A DNA stretch of 24,595 nucleotides from JAICLL01 sp035252155 (GCA_035252155.1 DATFDL010000322.1:1-24595); one strand, 5' to 3'; counted from the stretch's first letter, positions 1 to 7,917 are shown. Made by a program: numbers and translations. Notes: generated by a model not told the origin, from the sequence alone.

Positions 1-2810
1 TCGGCCTGCGACGAAAGCAGATAGGCTGTCACATCGCGGGCCGGATCGGTGACCGAACGATCGGCGCCGGTGATCGGCAGCAAAAAGACGTTGGGCATCA
101 CGGTCCGGGCGTGATAGCGGTTCGGCTCGCGCACCCAGCTATAGAGCCAGCGCTCGCCGCGCTCGCCCTTCAATTTGGCGCCGATCCGCGAGAGATCCGG
201 CCCCTGCGACTCTTTCATCTCGGGGAAATCGCGATGCTGATGACAAGCCAGGCAGCCGCGCGTCTGAAGCACTTCTTTGCCGCGCTCGGCAGACGGCTCT
301 TCGGTGACGCCCTCGGAATACTCGGCGTACTCAAACGGCTGGCTCTGATCGAGCAGATACTCGGCGATCGCCCGGATCTCGACCGGCTCGAACCGTTTGG
401 CCTCGGTCAGGCCGGGACTTTCGACCATCATCGGCTGCTGCTTGGCGGCGTCGCGGAACTTGGGACGACCCTGTTCGTCCATCGCCTGCTCGGGCACCAG
501 GTGGTCCCAGAGGCCAAAGAACCGCGGCATGCGAGTGCTGGGGCGGAAGTCGGTCGGGTTCTTGATCCAACTGTAGAGGAAATCGAAATCGACCTTCTGG
601 CCGACGTAACGCAGGCTCGGCCCGACCTTGCGATACTCGCCGGGCGTTTCGTCGTTGGCGCCGAGAATGGTCGCGAGCTTGTGCGAGTCGGCCGTCAGCC
701 GCGCGTGGTCGGGCGCGCGGGCCGGCTCATCGCCGGCCGCATCGACTGCCTCGTCGCCGGCGACTTCGCTGCCGGTCTTTTCGGTGACTTGCGGCTCTTT
801 CTTGTCGGCGGCGGGCACCAGAGCGGCGTCGGCACGGATCGACTCGGCCAGCAGCTTACGGGCTTCGTGCCGCTCAGGGCCGGCGATCACTTCGTGCGCC
901 AGCTCGCGCTCGCGGTCGGTGAGCCCCGGATCGATCAACAGTTGCTGAGCGGCGGCAAAGTACATCGGCTCGGCCCGCAGATCGGGACCGCGGCGGCGGT
1001 TGGGTCCGTCCCAGCCATTGATCTCGTGGCAGCCGAAGCAACCGAACTTTTCGATCGTATGGTGTCCAGCCAGCAGCTTGGGAGCGGGCGGATCGGGAAA
1101 GCGGTCGCTGGCCGCCAGTTCGACCACGTCGTGATGACACTTCAAGCAGAGGCTCTCATTGAACCGCTTGGGCGTCATTGGAAATAGCCAGTTGTGATTG
1201 TTGAACCAGCCGTGATCGCGATGCCACTCTTCGGCCTCGGCCGGCGTGTTGGGCGTGTGCGAAGCCCACTTGAACTGAGTGGCGCTGCCTTGTCCATCGT
1301 GGCAGATGGTGCAGCCCATCTCGCCGAGCTTGTGCGGGCTGAGCGAACCGACGAACAGATCGAGCCGCGGATGCGAGGTGAACGGCTGAGGCGTGCCGCG
1401 CCGCAAGTGCAACGTCAGCGGCTTACCCCAATCGACGCTTTCGAGCAGATTGCTGATCGCCCGCTTGCGCTCGATCAGCTTGACATCGTTGATTTGTTCG
1501 ATGACGTCGCCCGGCTCGATGCGAGCGTTGGCGGCGGGCGAACGCGGCCGCACCACGGTTACCGTCACGTCGTTGGCGTCGAACGTGCCCTGCCGGCCCA
1601 ACTGCAGGCCGTAGGCGTTCGACAATCTATATTGCAGCTTTTGCTCCGGGATGGCATCGCGCAACTCAGCCCGCTGCCAGAACCACGCCTCCTTGGCGGC
1701 CTTTTCCATTTCGTTGAGGCGTTCCTGCTGCTCTTCGGTGATTTGCGGCGGCGCCTCGGGCGTGGCCAGCGTCACCTCAAGACGTTCGATCGAGTCGTAG
1801 CCAGGGGCGACCGCCGAGCCGGGCGCGGTCTTGTCGATGCCCTGGTGGCACGTGGTGCAACGGTCGAAGCGGGCCACATCGCGAAAATTGTTGTTCCAGG
1901 TGAGCTGCGGCAGCCAGATGTTGTCGATCTTGAGCGGCCGGCCGAACGCGTCGATGACCGGCAATTCCAAAATGCGCTTCTGGGCGGTGTCGCTCCGCTC
2001 TGCAAAAGCGGCCTCGAGCCGGGCCACCTCGGCCTGATGGTCCGACAGTGCCTTTTGGGCGGCCGTTTCGGGGGCAACGATCTGGTCGACGAGCTTTTGT
2101 AGCGCCACGCGGTGGTTTTTGGCGTTCTGAGCCAAGGGCAGCAGGGTATCGTTGATTTCGCCCTCGGTTTCTTTGACGCGCTCTTCAAGCTCGGCCTGAC
2201 GCAACTCATCGGCGCCGTTGGCCACCGCGATGTCGTACTCACTGCGCTTGCCATCGAGCTCGGCGCGCTTGAATTTCAGGTTGCGCTGCTTGTTCTCTTC
2301 GTCCTGACGGGCCTTGACCAGCACGTCTTGTAGTGCCGAGAGCAAATCGGTGCGCAGCTCGATCAACTCCTTGAGGTCATCGTCGCTGAGCGGCTCGTCG
2401 ATGTCCCTAGCGCCCCCCGTGCGTCCCGGGCGAAGCGCCGTCTCGGCCTGAACTAGCTTTTCGTAGGCCCCTTCGATTCGGTCGATATTGTAGCCATTGT
2501 GCGGCTCTTGGTGAGCCACGCGTTCGAACTCGTCGATCAGCTCGCGCGGGGGCGATTCGCTTTTTGCCTCGTCGCGAGCCTTTTTGAGATCCTCGTCGCG
2601 CTTATAGTATTCAGCCGATTCCTCGCCGCTGATTCGCGCGGCCGCCGTGTAGCTCTCCAAATTGCGGAACTGCCGCTGCACCACCTTCCACTCGCGGTTG
2701 TGGTCGGCCGCCATCATCCACAGCGTGCAGAGCAACATCAGCACGCCCGTGACGCCGAAGATCACGTGCAAGAGCTTCTGGTTGCGCCAAGTTTGTTCTG
2801 TCGCGGGCAT
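1..2810 (-). CDS. Membrane-anchored multihaem cytochrome c with PDZ-like domain (3' end cut off)
   Basis: The frame is open from an ATG at 2810 to the window edge (936 codons seen), so the C-terminus is missing. A hydrophobic helix at about residues 13-36 probably anchors it in the membrane with the bulk outside the cytoplasm. A long charged, coiled-coil-like stretch follows (about 40-290). Five CxxCH haem c sites are visible: CTTCH (residue 318, bases 1845-1859), CTICH (500, 1299-1313), CLKCH (555, 1134-1148), CFGCH (591, 1026-1040) and CLACH (853, 240-254). A PDZ-like segment lies at about 395-475 (SPAANARIEPGDVIEQI). The start is 1 base after the stop of the cytochrome b C-terminal gene, so the two are surely co-transcribed. 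The likely role is electron acceptor or carrier of the bc complex, replacing cytochrome c1 or f. The family is recognised by architecture only; which carriers it reduces cannot be seen. Confidence 0.88.
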   Translation of the reverse strand, partial: MPATEQTWRNQKLLHVIFGVTGVLMLLCTLWMMAADHNREWKVVQRQFRNLESYTAAARISGEESAEYYKRDEDLKKARDEAKSESPPRELIDEFERVAHQEPHNGYNIDRIEGAYEKLVQAETALRPGRTGGARDIDEPLSDDDLKELIELRTDLLSALQDVLVKARQDEENKQRNLKFKRAELDGKRSEYDIAVANGADELRQAELEERVKETEGEINDTLLPLAQNAKNHRVALQKLVDQIVAPETAAQKALSDHQAEVARLEAAFAERSDTAQKRILELPVIDAFGRPLKIDNIWLPQLTWNNNFRDVARFDRCTTCHQGIDKTAPGSAVAPGYDSIERLEVTLATPEAPPQITEEQQERLNEMEKAAKEAWFWQRAELRDAIPEQKLQYRLSNAYGLQLGRQGTFDANDVTVTVVRPRSPAANARIEPGDVIEQINDVKLIERKRAISNLLESVDWGKPLTLHLRRGTPQPFTSHPRLDLFVGSLSPHKLGEMGCTICHDGQGSATQFKWASHTPNTPAEAEEWHRDHGWFNNHNWLFPMTPKRFNESLCLKCHHDVVELAASDRFPDPPAPKLLAGHHTIEKFGCFGCHEINGWDGPNRRRGPDLRAEPMYFAAAQQLLIDPGLTDRERELAHEVIAGPERHEARKLLAESIRADAALVPAADKKEPQVTEKTGSEVAGDEAVDAAGDEPARAPDHARLTADSHKLATILGANDETPGEYRKVGPSLRYVGQKVDFDFLYSWIKNPTDFRPSTRMPRFFGLWDHLVPEQAMDEQGRPKFRDAAKQQPMMVESPGLTEAKRFEPVEIRAIAEYLLDQSQPFEYAEYSEGVTEEPSAERGKEVLQTRGCLACHQHRDFPEMKESQGPDLSRIGAKLKGERGERWLYSWVREPNRYHARTVMPNVFLLPITGADRSVTDPARDVTAYLLSSQA

Positions 2811-2811
2811 G

Positions 2812-4158
2812 CTAAAAGTTCAAAAAGTATTCCGGGATGCTGATGATGTATTTCAGGTTGAACGTCCAACGCAGCACCATCTTGATCGGCAGCGTGGCCA
2901 TCAGCAGCAGCAAGTTCGACATCACCATGTAGCGGATGAACCCCATCCGCACGAAAAACTTGCGAAACACCGTGGCGGCCATCAGCGGCGGCAAGAACAT
3001 GAAATAGGCCACCACAGCGATGATGCCGGGAGCTTCGCGTAACAGGATGTAACCAAACTGCAACCCGGCGCCGCTGCCTTCGGGCGCGCGGGGCATGCTC
3101 TGCTGCAGGCCATATACCCAGAAGTATTGCGAAAGATCGACGTTGCTCAACGGCAGCACCTTGTGAACGTCCCACTCCTCAAACGGCCCGAAAAAGTTCC
3201 AGTTCGGCCCGCGCAAGAACGTGCCCAGCACGATCAGCACGACCCAGAGCTGCAAAAAGCCGATCTGAAACACGATATAGCTGAACCGCCGCTGCTCGAT
3301 CGTAAAATAGCCGTTGCCCTGCCGGTTGAAATCGAGGAACGGTATAGCCATCAGGCCCACTAGCACGACGCTGGGCAGCACCACGCCGGCGTACCACGGG
3401 TCAAAGTAGACCAGCATCTCTTGCAGGCCCAAAAAGTACCACGGGGCCTTCGAGGGGTTGGGCGTCTTGACGCTACTTGCCGGGTCTTCCAGCGGCGCTT
3501 GCAAGGCGATGCCCCAGACCAGCAAGAGCGCCGTCAGGGCGATCATGCAGATCAGCTCGGTATAGACCAGGTCGGGCCAGACAAGCACCTTTTCATCGTC
3601 GAGTTTTTCCAGCGGCGGCAGTCCCTGGCGAATGCGGTCGTCGTTGCGGACCGCCTGATAGGCCGAAAGCCACGTGAAAAAGCCGAGCAAGAACACCAGG
3701 CCGACGATCGGCACGTTGTCGGGCTTGCGCACGATCTCGGCGAAGGTGGGATCGGTCATGGACAGCCCCATCACCAGCAGGGCCAGATTGAACCCGGCCC
3801 AAGCCACCACCGGCTTGACGAAGAACCGCCGGCCCAGAAAGAGAATGGTCAGCGAGGCCAGCGCGCCCAGCGTCAGCGTCACCGGCCCAGAAAGCGTATT
3901 GACGGCGCCCTTGATCACGTCGGCCAACTCGGGCGGCCAGCCGATCATGGTGAACGGCGCGAGGATAAAGAAGAACGTGCCGACGAGCAACCAGAGCAAG
4001 ACGTTGGTGAACGGCAGCAGGCCGAGATGAAAGTACGTGATCGGGCCTTTGCGCCACAGCCAGAGCGCGGCCACCCAATTCATTGCGCACAGCAGCAGGT
4101 AATAGAAACCCAGCCCAGTGGCGATGTCGTTGATAAATGCGTCGTGCGAGACGTGCAT
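2812..4158 (-). CDS. Cytochrome b C-terminal / subunit IV-like protein, enlarged
   Basis: This 448-residue polytopic membrane protein forms the quinol-oxidising half of a split cytochrome b. The diagnostic stretch is at residues 233-275: PNPSKAPWYFLGLQEML followed by a DPWYAG loop, matching the region around the PEWY Qo-site motif of subunit IV, here reading APWY. Canonical b6f subunit IV is about 160 residues. This protein adds about 180 residues with several transmembrane helices before the core and about 130 after it. It follows the cytochrome b N-terminal gene across a 247-base repeat-filled gap and is followed 1 base later by the multihaem cytochrome. No convincing Shine-Dalgarno lies before the ATG; a TCYGACC heptad array lies there instead. 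Identity as a bc-complex subunit is firm. The function of the extra helices is unknown. Confidence 0.9.
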   Translation of the reverse strand: MHVSHDAFINDIATGLGFYYLLLCAMNWVAALWLWRKGPITYFHLGLLPFTNVLLWLLVGTFFFILAPFTMIGWPPELADVIKGAVNTLSGPVTLTLGALASLTILFLGRRFFVKPVVAWAGFNLALLVMGLSMTDPTFAEIVRKPDNVPIVGLVFLLGFFTWLSAYQAVRNDDRIRQGLPPLEKLDDEKVLVWPDLVYTELICMIALTALLLVWGIALQAPLEDPASSVKTPNPSKAPWYFLGLQEMLVYFDPWYAGVVLPSVVLVGLMAIPFLDFNRQGNGYFTIEQRRFSYIVFQIGFLQLWVVLIVLGTFLRGPNWNFFGPFEEWDVHKVLPLSNVDLSQYFWVYGLQQSMPRAPEGSGAGLQFGYILLREAPGIIAVVAYFMFLPPLMAATVFRKFFVRMGFIRYMVMSNLLLLMATLPIKMVLRWTFNLKYIISIPEYFLNF

Positions 4159-4405
4159 GAGCAGGGGTCGGAGGTCAGGGGTCGGGAGCGTTCAGGGTTC
4201 GCCGAGGTTTCAGGGTTCGCCGAGGGTTCAGGGTTCAGGGTTCAGGGTTCAGCATTTTAGTGCATCATGTGTTGTGTCGGCGCAACCATCGCATTGTCGC
4301 AACGAGACATAATCTCCGAATCCATTCATGCGCCGACCGGCAAACGCTCACGAAAGTGCTGAACCCTGAACCCTGAACCCTGAACCCTAAAAAGAACCCT
4401 GAACC
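4159..4405. repeat. Intergenic repeat block: heptad arrays forming a 36-base inverted repeat
   Basis: The spacer between the two cytochrome b genes is largely repeats. On the plus strand, (GGTCRGR)3 lies at 4166-4186, two copies of a 17-18-base unit containing CAGGGTTCGCCGAGG at about 4192-4224, and (GGGTTCA)4 at 4224-4251. The complementary (TGAACCC)4 lies at 4360-4387, with two further copies to 4407 that run into the TAG stop (4408-4406) of the upstream gene. Segments 4223-4258 and 4353-4388 are inverted copies matching at 35 of 36 positions, with a 94-base unique middle. In mRNA this could fold into a long hairpin between the stop of one gene and the start of the next. Runs of GGG every 7 bases also give G-quadruplex potential. 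Confidence 0.85.
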
Positions 4406-5182
4406 CTACAACGGTCCGCTTATCCCGCCGTCCTTGCGCACCCGCCAAAAATGGATGGCGATCAAGAGCGACACGGCCAGCGGAATGGCGACACAGTGTA
4501 GTACGTAAAACCGATTGAGCGTTTCTTCGCCGACGAAGCGGGCGCCCAGCAAGGCAAACCGCGCGTCGGAGCCGTTGGTGATCATGTCGATGCCGCCCAG
4601 CGTAAGCAACTGCTGGCCCGGCCCCTCGTGGCCCAGCAGCGGCGTGGCGCGGGCCATGTTCGAGCCGACCGTGATGGCCCAAATGGCCAACTGGTCCCAG
4701 GGCAACAAGTATCCGGTGAACGATAGGAGCAGCGTTAATAGCAGTAAGATGACACCGACCACCCAGTTGAACTCACGCGGCGGCTTGTAGCTGCCGGTGA
4801 GAAACACGCGATACATGTGCAGCCAGGTGGTGATGACCATGGCGTGCGCGCCCCAGCGGTGCAGCTCGCGCAAGATGCCCAGGCTGACGACGTCGCGCAG
4901 GGCGGTGATGTCGGGATAGGCCCACTCCAGCGTCGGCCGGTAGTAGAACATCAACAGCACGCCCGTCACTGTCTCGACCAGAAACAGAAAAAACGTGACG
5001 CCGCCCATGCACCATGTGTAGCTCAGCGCGATCCCCTGCTTTTTGATCGAGACCGGGTGCAGGTGCAGGAAGAAATTGGTGAGCATCACCACGATCCGAT
5101 TGCGCCGGTCGATGGGCATCGGATGCCGGAAGACGCTTTTCCAGACCTGCGAGTTGCGGATCGATTCGCTGAGAGACGGCAT
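4406..5182 (-). CDS. Cytochrome b N-terminal subunit (b6 type)
   Basis: This 258-residue membrane protein is a cytochrome b6-like four-helix haem b subunit. The two haem-ligating histidine pairs are H108/H122 (ELHRWGAH, WLHMYRVF; 13 residues between) and H229/H244 (YVLHCV, AIHFW; 14 residues between, the b6f-type spacing). Other family signatures are FYYRPT, SFTGYLLPWDQ and the typical terminal VRKDGGISGPL, where b6 ends. Cys58 in YTWCMGG aligns with the b6 cysteine that carries the extra haem c-i. The gene follows the Rieske gene after a 198-base spacer and precedes the subunit-IV-like gene. Its TAG stop shares a base with the first GGGTTC heptad. It is expected to oxidise menaquinol together with the Rieske protein and subunit IV. 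Confidence 0.95.
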   Translation of the reverse strand: MPSLSESIRNSQVWKSVFRHPMPIDRRNRIVVMLTNFFLHLHPVSIKKQGIALSYTWCMGGVTFFLFLVETVTGVLLMFYYRPTLEWAYPDITALRDVVSLGILRELHRWGAHAMVITTWLHMYRVFLTGSYKPPREFNWVVGVILLLLTLLLSFTGYLLPWDQLAIWAITVGSNMARATPLLGHEGPGQQLLTLGGIDMITNGSDARFALLGARFVGEETLNRFYVLHCVAIPLAVSLLIAIHFWRVRKDGGISGPL

Positions 5183-5219
5183 GGCGAGGGGCTAGGGACT
5201 CGGGTTCTGGTTTCTGACG

Positions 5220-5311
5220 TCTGTAGGGAACGCCCTCTGTGGCGTTCCGCGAACTGCGATTCGGCCTCGCGCCGCCCCTCACGGAACGGCACGGAGTCCG
5301 TTCCCTACAGA
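5220..5311. repeat. Inverted repeat element upstream of cytochrome b
   Basis: Arms at 5221-5251 and 5280-5310 are inverted copies matching at about 26 of 31 positions. Both start from CTGTAGGGAACG and contain CGTTCCG, and they enclose about 28 unique bases. The element lies in the spacer between the Rieske and cytochrome b genes. The same kind of palindrome (GTAGGGAACGGACTCCG) is, from memory, common between genes in planctomycete genomes, so it is probably a dispersed REP/MITE-like sequence that also forms a hairpin in the operon mRNA. Confidence 0.7.
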
Positions 5312-5355
5312 GGTCGCTCGTGGTTGCAATTCAATTCGGATTCCATGTTTGTCAC

Positions 5356-5376
5356 TAGCCCCCAGCCCCAAGCCCC
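5356..5376 (-). repeat. (GGGGCTN)3 heptad repeat just after the Rieske stop codon
   Basis: Read on the minus strand, three 7-base units GGGGCTT, GGGGCTG and GGGGCTA begin 4 bases after the TGA stop (5383-5381) of the Rieske gene. The unit length equals that of the GGGTTCA and GGTCRGR arrays elsewhere in this window. Confidence 0.7.
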
Positions 5377-5380
5377 TTCT

Positions 5381-6472
5381 TCACACGGGCACGAAGCAGT
5401 CGGCATTTTTCCACTGGCCCATTTCTTCTTGAAACATCTTGCTCTTGTCGATTTCCAATTGGCCGTCGTCGGCCAGGCGGATGGCATAGCGCTCCAGCGG
5501 GCGTGGCGCGGGGCCCTCGAAGTTGATTCCGTCTTTGTAAAAACCGCTGCCATGGCAGGGGCATTTGAATTTCTGCTCGCCTTCGAGCCAGTTGGGCGTG
5601 CAGCCCAGATGGGTGCAGACGGTGCGCAAGGCGTAGATCTGCAGTTGACCTTGATACTCGGCCTTGACCACCCAGACGCCGAACTGAGCTTTGAACTTTT
5701 CTTCGACCATGCCCGGTGCGAAGTCGCTGGGAAAGCCCACTTTGAACTTGCTGGGCGGCTCGATCAACACGTTGGGAAACATGAACCGCGCCGTGCCGAG
5801 CGTCCATAGCCCAAGCGTGGTGGCCAGCGAGGTAAAACCCATTCCCAAGAACGAGCCGACCGCAAAGCTCAAAAATCCGCGGCGGCCGTCATCGACCACG
5901 GCGGTGGCCGCCGGCTTGGCCTTGGCATATTCGGGCTTGGCCGGCATCGGCGGGACGGCGGGTTTGCCGGGCTTGGCTTTTTCGGCTGCTTCGGGCTTGA
6001 GCCGGGCGGCGGCTTCGGCCTTCGAGAGCGGACCGGGGCGGTGCTGACTTCGAGCAGCCGCCAAAATACTGCTGGTGTCCTTGACCGCGGCTGCGCCCGT
6101 CTTGGCCGGCTTCTCCGAGGGTTTGTCGGCGCTCTTGGCGGCGGCCGGTTTGGCAGCGGGTTTGGGCGCTGCCGCCGGCTTTTCGGCTTTTGGCGCGGCG
6201 GCGGGGGTGCCGCCTTTTTCGCGGGCCGCCTTCAGGATGTCGGCCACGCTGGGCCGTCCGCCCGCCGCGGCCGGCTTTGGCTTGGCCGCCGGCTCTTTCT
6301 TGGCGGGGGCCTCGGCAGCCGCACCAGAAGTTTCCGCGGTCGTCTCGGCAGGCGCCGCCTCGGCTGGCGCGGCCGCAGCCTGCGCAGCCGGCTCGCCGCC
6401 GCCCGTTTTGCTGTCGCCTTTTCGCGCGGCGGCCAAAATCTCGGCCACCGACATTTTTTTCTTGTCAGCCAT
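5381..6472 (-). CDS. Rieske iron-sulfur protein with long repetitive N-terminal extension
   Basis: The protein has 363 residues. The C-terminal third is a Rieske domain with both cluster-binding motifs, CTHLGC (286-291) and CPCHGSG (304-310), supplying two Cys and two His for the [2Fe-2S] centre. A single hydrophobic helix (about 200-232) follows RRGFLSF (197-203), a twin-arginine-like motif, consistent with Tat-dependent insertion and an N-in topology. The first 195 residues are Ala/Pro/Lys-rich and would then lie in the cytoplasm. They contain three copies of one short motif: SVAEILAAAR (8-17), SVADILKAAR (75-84) and SSILAAAR (134-141). Canonical Rieske subunits are about 180-200 residues. 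It is the first gene of the bc operon. The start could also be Met7; ribosome-binding signals are weak for both. Confidence 0.93.
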   Translation of the reverse strand: MADKKKMSVAEILAAARKGDSKTGGGEPAAQAAAAPAEAAPAETTAETSGAAAEAPAKKEPAAKPKPAAAGGRPSVADILKAAREKGGTPAAAPKAEKPAAAPKPAAKPAAAKSADKPSEKPAKTGAAAVKDTSSILAAARSQHRPGPLSKAEAAARLKPEAAEKAKPGKPAVPPMPAKPEYAKAKPAATAVVDDGRRGFLSFAVGSFLGMGFTSLATTLGLWTLGTARFMFPNVLIEPPSKFKVGFPSDFAPGMVEEKFKAQFGVWVVKAEYQGQLQIYALRTVCTHLGCTPNWLEGEQKFKCPCHGSGFYKDGINFEGPAPRPLERYAIRLADDGQLEIDKSKMFQEEMGQWKNADCFVPV

Positions 6473-6475
6473 GCC

Positions 6476-6493
6476 TTGTGATAAATTTCACAA
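6476..6493. promoter_or_regulatory. CRP/FNR-type palindrome before the Rieske gene
   Basis: TTGTGA-N6-TCACAA is an 18-base site with perfect half-sites, matching the classical CRP consensus TGTGA-N6-TCACA. It ends 3 bases before the Rieske ATG and lies downstream of the predicted promoter. There it could act as a repressor or roadblock site, or as a small 5'-UTR hairpin covering the ribosome-binding region. No CRP/FNR regulator gene is visible in the window. Confidence 0.4.
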
Positions 6494-6507
6494 TGTTTGC
6501 CGCTATG

Positions 6508-6535
6508 GTTGTATCCCGCTCAACTTGCTTGTCAA
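6508..6535 (-). promoter_or_regulatory. Predicted sigma70-type promoter of the bc operon
   Basis: On the minus strand a perfect -35 TTGACA (6535-6530) is separated by 16 bases from TACAAC (6513-6508; 4 of 6 matches to TATAAT). Transcription would start near 6501, giving a leader of about 30 bases before the Rieske ATG. This is pattern-based only. Confidence 0.45.
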
Positions 6536-6624
6536 CCACCCCGATGCAGAGGGCATCGTCGTTAATCTAACGCGCGACTCGCCGGAGGAAAATCCCTAAT
6601 CGGCGGATTACACTCTTGTAAGAA

Positions 6625-7698
6625 ATGGCATTTACATCGCAACCGCTCTCGATCTTTGACGCGCTCGAAGCCATAGTGCGTCGCGATCCGGGGCGTCGAG
6701 GCGTGGCGAGCTATCGCGTCGATGGATCCTGGCTGGCCGCCGGTGAACTGGAGCGCGCGGCCCGCGAATTGGCGGCCCACGCCAAGTGTGTCGCAATCGT
6801 GACAGGCTTTTGCATCACCTCCGCCGAGCCGCCCGCGGCCGAAACCGACGGTCCGCCCGGCGCTCTTTATTTGGCCCAAGCGTTCATAGCTCTGGGCATC
6901 GAGACGGTCTTGCTCAGCGATCGGTTTGGCCTGCCGCTGCTCGAATGCGGCCGCCGGGCGTGGGGCCTCGAGGCTGAAATCGTCGAGACGCCTCTCGGCG
7001 CCGAATCGGAGAAGCGAAAGGCCGGAGACGCCGCCGTGGATTGGTGTCATCGCTTTTTCGCTTCTCCGCTGGGCCGCCGGCTGACGCACTTGATATCGAT
7101 CGAGCGCGTCGGCCCCAGCCACACGGCCGATTCGCTCGCGGCACAGACACGTGGCGGGCCGTGCCCCTTGGAGCAGTTCGCTCGCGAGGTGCCGCCCGAG
7201 CATCGCGGCGTCTGTCATAACATGCGTGGCGTGTCGATCGACGCCGTCACCGCGCCCGCGCACCTGTTGTTCGAGGCGGCCGCGCGTGACGCGTCAATCA
7301 GGACCATCGGCATTGGCGACGGGGGCAATGAGATCGGCATGGGCTCGCTGCTGTGGGAGACGCTTCGGGCGGCGCTAACCGGTGAGCACGCCGGGCGGAC
7401 GATTTGCCGCATTGCCACCGATCACCTGATCCTGTCGGGCGTGAGCAACTGGGGCGCGTATGCGCTGGCCTGCGCCGTGGCCGGGCTGCGCAGCCGCGCC
7501 GACCTTTTGTCGGGCTGGGACGGCGCCATTCAGCGCCGCTTGATCGAGCGCCTGGTGCAAGACGCCGGCGCGGTCGACGGCGTCACCGGCCGCCGCGAGC
7601 CGACCGTCGATGGAATTCCCCTGGACGATTATTCCGCCATCGTGGATCAAATTGTTCGCACCGCGCGGCGGCACTCAATATTCGGGCCAACGGTCTAG
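6625..7698 (+). CDS. D-glutamate cyclase-like protein (DUF4392 family)
   Basis: The 357-residue protein matches the C-terminal domain of mammalian D-glutamate cyclase, which converts D-glutamate to 5-oxo-D-proline. Recognisable blocks are VTGFCI near residue 60, GPPGALYLAQAF (about 76-88), HNMRGVSID (about 198-206), the glycine-rich GIGDGGNEIGMGS (about 228-240) and SNWGAYALAC near 275. No signal peptide or membrane segment is seen, so it is probably cytoplasmic. It is transcribed divergently from the bc operon across a 152-base gap, and its last 24 bases overlap the convergent antitoxin-like gene. The family assignment is from motif memory. Whether D-glutamate is the substrate in bacteria is not shown by the sequence. 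Confidence 0.8.
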   Translation: MAFTSQPLSIFDALEAIVRRDPGRRGVASYRVDGSWLAAGELERAARELAAHAKCVAIVTGFCITSAEPPAAETDGPPGALYLAQAFIALGIETVLLSDRFGLPLLECGRRAWGLEAEIVETPLGAESEKRKAGDAAVDWCHRFFASPLGRRLTHLISIERVGPSHTADSLAAQTRGGPCPLEQFAREVPPEHRGVCHNMRGVSIDAVTAPAHLLFEAAARDASIRTIGIGDGGNEIGMGSLLWETLRAALTGEHAGRTICRIATDHLILSGVSNWGAYALACAVAGLRSRADLLSGWDGAIQRRLIERLVQDAGAVDGVTGRREPTVDGIPLDDYSAIVDQIVRTARRHSIFGPTV

Positions 7699-7917
7699 CT
7701 CCCGGTCCATGCCTTCCTCTGCTAGTACCTGTTCAGCATCTGGATCGAGTTTAGCGCACTCGGCTGCCAGCCGCGTCCTATTCACGCGGGCTAGCTTGTC
7801 TTGAAGGGCCTCCTGAACTGCTTTGCTTCGATTCGGAAAGACTCGCTGCGCAATCAGCCGGTCTAGTTGGCTGAGAAGCGTGGAGTCAATCGTGACTGCA
7901 ACTTTGGCGCTGGCCAT
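7675..7917 (-). CDS. Ribbon-helix-helix antitoxin-like protein, no toxin partner visible
   Basis: The 80-residue protein begins with an RHH DNA-binding fold: a beta strand KVAVTIDSTLLSQLDRL, then NRSKAVQEALQDKL. The acidic tail ends ELDRWPEY, as in MazE/ParD-like antitoxins that usually sit just upstream of a PemK/MazF toxin gene. A good Shine-Dalgarno (AAGGTGA) precedes the ATG. Downstream on the same strand there is no toxin, because the gene ends inside the last 24 bases of the convergent D-glutamate cyclase-like gene. No small partner lies in the 66 bases upstream either. It may be an orphan antitoxin or a stand-alone regulator. Confidence 0.75.
   Translation of the reverse strand: MASAKVAVTIDSTLLSQLDRLIAQRVFPNRSKAVQEALQDKLARVNRTRLAAECAKLDPDAEQVLAEEGMDRELDRWPEY

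Noticed and set aside
111..1187. Long open frame on the plus strand opposite the multihaem cytochrome
   Set aside because: It is antisense to a frame with five CxxCH motifs and a PDZ-like domain, and shows no recognisable motif of its own.
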